Source of the DNA: Bicyclus anynana
Lineage: Eukaryota > Arthropoda > Insecta > Lepidoptera > Nymphalidae
DNA: 64,000 bases
Assembly: GCF_947172395.1 (NCBI RefSeq)
Contig: NC_069083.1
Span: 6,480,501 to 6,544,500 of the forward strand
Reading direction: 5' to 3'
A program made the position numbers and the translations under genes. This document shows, in pieces, positions 58,647-64,000 of the stretch (position 1 is its first letter; every line of letters starts with the position of its first letter). The notes beneath the pieces are model-generated. The model saw nothing but the letters and a program-made list of their open reading frames with translations, was not told where the DNA came from and made no database searches.

Positions 58647-59249
58647 GTGAATACTATGCTAATCACTATTACGATATTTTCACATTTACAAATTGAAATC
58701 GAATCGTTTACGATAAATAATTGAAAACGTCACGTATTTCCTGACGAGACCTTGTTTTGAAAAGCTTTTTTATTTAATATATTTCCGTTGTGGTAAAATA
58801 ACCATATTATTCAACCACAATATTCCATTGTGGGTAATAAGTACAATTTTATTAGTATATACGTAATAGGAAACGTGATAATATTATATTATAACCAAAT
58901 AACAGCTTTATCAGCCAAAAAATTTGTGTAAACATCGATTGTGTAAATTGATATTTTATAGACTAGACTAACGTTCCAGTGATGACTAACAAATATAACC
59001 GCCAAGCGATATAGCGTTCTGGTACGATGTGGTGCAAATACCAATATTATGAGAACTGTCTAAAACTGCCACGCTGATATTTGATATGAGGGTATCGCCA
59101 CTTGCCATTAAGAGTAGTTGCATCCAGAAGTAACTGAAATATATTTCAATGAATTTAAATTCCAACGAAAATCACTTCCTTATAAGATCCACTTTTAACC
59201 TAGCTCATGTCTAATGTCTTTATTATTAGATCTCTTCTGTTTAATTAAC

Positions 59250-59420
59250 AACCCATATTCAGCTAACTGTTGAGCATGAGTATCCTCTCAGAATGAGAGG
59301 GGTTAGGCCTTAGTCCACCACGCTGGCCCAGTGAGGATTGGCAGACAATGCACACAGAGAATTAAAAAAATTCTCAGGTATGCAGATTTCCTCACAATGT
59401 TTTACTTTACCATATTTCAT
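59250..59420 (-). repeat. Truncated family-B SINE
   Basis: Carries CAACCCATATTCAGC, CTCTCAGAATGAGAG and GCAGATTTCCTCACAATGTT as in 20343-20640, but lacks the tRNA-like head. Confidence 0.6.
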
Positions 59421-59789
59421 ATCAACTGGGCTATCATGTCTAAAATCCTGGGAATGTTTAGCTTTTCACGAAGATTAAGAGGTACCTATGTTATCTTGGT
59501 TTTTCTACCATTCAAAAGGTTTTGTAAGACTCAACAGTAACAGATGCTAAGTTTTTGATGATATGATTAAGATAAATGATATCTCATGATACCCCATAGA
59601 AAATGTAAAAAATCATGTTATTATTACTGAAAAATTGAGGTTCTAGACCTTTAAAACCCATTATGTCCTAAAATCACAGGCCACCAAAGTCTTAACTCCA
59701 TAGTTGCCTACAGTAGTCTGTACATAGCTAGTAGACGATTAGCCAAACAAAAATGGAATGATGTGCACACTTGCATTAGAAATCAAATC

Positions 59790-59945
59790 AAAATCAAATC
59801 AATAATCATTTATTTCAAGTAGACTCAGTTTACAAGCACTTTTGACACGTCAGTTGACTATTTGTAAAGATTCTACCACCGGTTTGGAAGGCAGGTTCTG
59901 CTGAGAAGATACCGGCAAGAAACTCAACAGTTGCTCTTTAGAGGG
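59790..59945 (+). repeat. Dispersed repeat (LINE-tail-like), copy
   Basis: About 150 bp, very close to 50696-50845, sharing CAGTTGACTATTTGTAAAGA and GGCAAGAAACTCAACAGTTG-type blocks. Confidence 0.65.
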
Positions 59946-62129
59946 GGCACATAATATTTTACACACAACACGGTATATATGACACAGTATTTTATAAAAG
60001 CTAAAAGTTTGCCCATTTCTGATCTTAGTAGTCCATGTAGCAGTACAGACATCATAATATATTGCAAAATAGGTTGTGATAGCAACATATAAACCAAAGT
60101 GAAGAAAACCAGGAGATAATAAATATATATTTTTTTTAAAGAATATTTGCTATATCATTTATAATATGACCAATATTCTGATTCCCCTCCCAACTAGTCG
60201 GGAAAGACTGTGCTAGGAGTGATATGACAGTTGACCAATGGGGCAGGGATCAAACCAGAATGCCAGGAGATAACAAATATTAAGACCAACACACACAAAA
60301 CTAACTAAAGGCTGTTATGCTATAACTAAAAATGTCACTTTAAACCATCACCACACTTTATTTTGATACTGAGTTTATTGTAAGTTCTTTGACCAAGGCA
60401 CTTTTGCAGCCCTTGTGACTTTAATTTTAAGTGTTCGACATATTATAACAAAATAATCTGCTGTTTCAAAAGACTTTGGTCCATGAGATTCATTCAAGAT
60501 TGGGCTTTCAAATATTTTACTTTCAAATAAATTTTCAGTAGAAAGCAGATTACCATTGTCTCAATGTTTTTCACTATCATCTTATGGTACTTGGTTACAG
60601 AGTCCCACATTATTATATTAAGCCCACCATGCAATAGATTATGTGGTAGGTGTGAGCTCCAAATTAACTCCTATAAAGAGTTAGGCCAGTGGGCCATTAA
60701 AAAAATATTCTAAAGATGATTATTTTTCAATAATTATTATTGTAATTAATCAAATCATTAACAATTTGCAGGAGGTTAAAAATTCATGATATAGTAAACA
60801 TTTGAACCATCATTATAGGATAGGTCTCTGTCTTTTTTCGACACACCTATTCTATATTGATGATATGAATCTAAAAATGAACATATTGACTGTATGTACC
60901 TAGTTTTTACTTTGTGTGAAATGAGAAACAAAAGAAATGCTTTTTCCCCTCATACGAAAACAAAAGCTTGTAGAACAGTGTACAGGTAGCATAGGGACAT
61001 TACCAAATGAATGTTAAAGTAAGAGTAGGAAATAATAGAGGAAGAAATGTTTAGAACAGTTATTTATGTCACTGTCAAGTATTGAGGGCCATTGTAATTT
61101 AAATAGAGCCTCAATAAATCAATGGTAAAGCAATCTGACTCATCACTGAGGGGTGGTGGTTTGATCCCTGCCCTGTTGGACTATTGTCATACCAACTCCT
61201 AATATAGTCATTCCCAACTAGTTGGACGGTAATAGGAATATTGGTCATATTTAAAACATATGGCAAATATTCTTTAAAAAAAACCAAAAATAAATGTGCA
61301 CAAGTGCTACAATGGCTACTTACATGCAGTAGCATACAATACTTTACAATAAAAGAATTAACAAAAATAAATTGGTAAACAATATATATAATTGGCCTTC
61401 TAGATTTATCTCATATATTATAAGGAAGCCTGAATTTTTGTAGCCAATGCCAAGGAACTATTATAAATTAATCATTGTAGCACAGTTTGCCCATGTGGTA
61501 ATTAAAATTACCAAACAACCTGTATGAATGAATAGCTTTGTGACATAATATATGTATTCTGTGTTTGTGATATGATTTGAGGCTTTATGTTGAGAGAAAA
61601 AATAAACGTAGCGTGCCTGCAATACACTCGACGAGTGCAAGTAAGGAGGCAGATACAGTGTGGCCATGTCCTGCCCATCCCTCTAATTTGTCGGTTTTTG
61701 AACGCGAGTCAAAGGAAAAGTACGGGGAGTCGCAATTGATTGCGCGAGTAGGTAATGTGGGCAGATAGGGCGAGGAGCATAGCTAGGAGCAGCGCAAGGA
61801 GCATAGTGTGGCCGCGGCCTTACGCTTATGCATCAACAGACACGCTCGTACACGGCTTTTGAGGGCGTGACAAAAATAATATGTCGACACAAAGCCAAAT
61901 GAAGCGGAACCATTGTATTTCGTGTTCCAGAAGCGGTTTTCTATAAAGTTTCATTAAGAAATGCTATATTTACATATAGGTAGTTAGTTGTTCAACTATT
62001 AACAATTGGCCTCGATAAAATGATACCATTTTCTATCATACACAATCTTCACGTGTAGGGTTCTTACTTTTTTAATACATACTTTTAGCAGAAGGCTTCA
62101 AAAGTGGATTTAAAAAATAAGAAAACCTA

Positions 62130-62410
62130 TGTCCAACAAAGGTTATGATTCACAATATTTGTCAGGACAACTTAATTAACAAATCGAACTGTAACCAAAA
62201 TGAGACCCTAGAATGGCAGAGAATGACCTTGAGTGGAGTCACGCACTTGTGAACACTGTGAGTAGGGTTAAAAAGGTCTTTGACAGCTAGCTAACACTCC
62301 TTTTTCACTCAAGTTATACTCCCCGCCAAGTAATCCATAAAGAATTACACGACAAGAAATGTGGACGGCTCTAACGCCACGGGCATACTAAAGCCGACCG
62401 TACGATGAGC
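62130..62410 (-). repeat. Inverted relative of repeat 30360-30620
   Basis: Contains TGTCAGGACAACTTAATTAA, GCAGAGAATGACCTTGAGTG and GTCACGCACTTGTGAAC, each the complement of a block near 30.5 kb. Confidence 0.6.
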
Positions 62411-63099
62411 ACCATAAATCGAAAGTCGTTCCCACCAACCGATCGCTACCTCTCTAACTCCCTACTCTACGGAAACTAGTCGCGCCACCTAGCGTCGGCA
62501 TGAGCCAACACGAGATCGAGATACGTCGTCTTCATCTCAGACTACTTTTTCCTACAATACTATAAATAAAGGCTTGTTTGGCGACTGAGAACATGTCTAA
62601 TACTATTAGGAAAAAAATCTTTTACTTATTGTTGGATGATTGTTGGTCTAGCGACGTCTTTTGAAACCTGCCAACTCCCAAAACTATCATAGTGCAAACT
62701 ACATTGCCTACATACAGTACTTGCCTATGGTAGATACTCGTAAACTCGTGTTGGTCGCAATTCTAGTTGAGCCTCATGCACATTGCGACCAACACACGGT
62801 GGTTTTTACCGGACGTCATGCCGGCACCGCTGCAGGCAATGTGAGTATATCGGACCGTCAGTGGCTAGCTTATGGCTGACAACTTTCAGTTTGTTTAAAA
62901 AAAGATTTCGATGAATTAATAACCTCCTTTTTTTAAGTCGGTTGATCTCACGAACATCTGGCCAGCATAGGCCAGCCTGGTTACCACTTCTCCGATCAAA
63001 TGAAAAAAACTAATGGAAAGCCTGTAGCCGCATTAGTAAAGTGGCTTTATTCAATAAATTACAAAAAAAAACCAGAATTTAGCATATTTTTATTACTTA

Positions 63100-63260
63100 C
63101 TAGCAGACGCCCGGCGGTTTTACTCGCCTGATTTTCGTTCAATTGGGAATACGGGGTTGAAATAGAGAATACGGGGTTCAAATATGCTCCGTGAAGTCGT
63201 TTGTAATGGTGAAAGAATTTTTAAAAACAATAGAGTAGTTTTTGAGTTAAATCGTAACAA
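63100..63260 (-). repeat. Short Helitron-like element fragment
   Basis: Starts TACTAGCAGACGCCCGGCGG followed by TTTTACTCGCCTGATTTTCG, the reversed end of the group at 14828-15046. Confidence 0.4.
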
Positions 63261-64000
63261 ATGAACAAAAAAGGAAATATTACCTGTTTATAATGTTAGT
63301 TGTTCGTCACGTTGTAATAGACAAGAATTTAAAAAGGAGTTGTTTTTGGGTCTGTATTATGAGTGACCTTAAAACATCGGCTTTATATCACTCAAAAACT
63401 TTTAGACCGCTTGACATAGTAGATACAGCTGCTGTCGTGGGTAGATTATGCTAAACTTGCTTTATTTAAAGCGAACGCAAAGGATATCGCAAAAAAAAAC
63501 GCCTAAACGCGAAACGGATTTGCACTATGGGGGTTCCGTAGGAATAAAATTAGATGTTATGAAAAAATTATCTCAATTTGTTTTGTTATGTATAAACACA
63601 CAAAAAAAAAATGTAATGAAAAATTCAGTATCTAATAAGTTATAGCTTTTGGTAAATTTCCACGAATCTAGGTCAACCTTAATAGGTTTTGACTGCTTTG
63701 CGATTGAGAATGATGTATAGTGATTGGTGGTGATACGCGTTACAAACAGCCGTGTCATTTAAATGCATTCACTTGGAAATTTGACTTTTTCACAGCTTAT
63801 AGAGATAGCAATTATCATATTTAATGAGTATTTGATATAAATTTAAACTTGATTCCTCCATGCGTTCTTAAGAAGAATATTTTTAACTTACAGACAGATA
63901 TTGATGTTAAAAACATCACGGTTTTTTGGGTTTTGCTTGCTACAAGATATTGCTTCTTGCCCATGATTCAAGGTCAACGTTGTGTGCCCTAGGTTTTAAT

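Larger units (their letters stand above)
58647..64000. other. Presumed first intron of ASAP
   Basis: 5.3 kb without a recognised exon. Contents: a truncated SINE (59250-59420), the LINE-tail-like repeat (59790-59945), an inverted relative of 30360-30620 (62130-62410), a GAAGTCGGTT-type repeat end near 62920-62945, and a Helitron-like element (about 63100-63260). A later ASAP exon in here cannot be excluded. Confidence 0.5.

Noticed and set aside
61577..61768. 63-codon open frame in the presumed ASAP intron
   Set aside because: Does not match ASAP, and lies in repeat-like sequence.
1..64000. CRISPR arrays, operons of bacterial type, phage genes
   Set aside because: Looked for and not seen; the tandem repeats present lack unique spacers and all genes are spliced.

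Overview
The window looks like nuclear DNA from a moth or butterfly (Lepidoptera). The genes carry introns with GT-AG borders, intergenic DNA is strongly AT-rich, and the interspersed repeats are of kinds typical of that order: tRNA-derived SINEs, RTE-type LINE tails, short Helitron-like elements and MITEs. I had no database, so the organism is an inference. I found ten genes, rebuilt exon by exon from splice sites, reading frame and comparison between paralogues.

Layout. (1) 1-32.7 kb, plus strand: six pancreatic-lipase-family genes in head-to-tail array. The first is cut by the left edge. The other five are complete, with five exons each, and they share intron phases and a central exon of exactly 395 nt. 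They form two close groups (copies 1-3 and 5-6) plus one diverged member (copy 4). All complete copies encode short secreted proteins (325-334 aa) with an intact Ser-Asp-His triad and almost no lid, as expected for insect digestive neutral lipases or phospholipase A1-like enzymes. (2) 34.0-46.5 kb, minus strand: two tandem SLC5-family (sodium-coupled monocarboxylate/multivitamin transporter-like) genes with matching exon structure. (3) 48.9-52.7 kb, plus strand: a six-exon RRP42/EXOSC7 exosome subunit gene. (4) 53.3-56.8 kb, minus strand: BLOC1S5 (muted), followed after two nucleotides, in the same exon, by a TMEM199/VMA12-like V-ATPase assembly factor. This looks like a two-cistron transcription unit. 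(5) 58.5 kb onward, plus strand: the first coding exon of an ASAP-type Arf GAP gene, whose remaining exons lie beyond the right edge or were not found.

The most interesting signal is the BLOC1S5-TMEM199 arrangement (stop codon, two bases, start codon), which joins two proteins of endolysosomal organelle biogenesis on one apparent mRNA. Other notable structures are a 134-bp-arm inverted repeat inside a transporter intron, at least ten nearly perfect short hairpins scattered over the window, a duplicated lipase promoter carrying a GATA site, and a 250-bp C-rich tract upstream of one lipase. The gaps between genes are mostly transposon debris, listed below.
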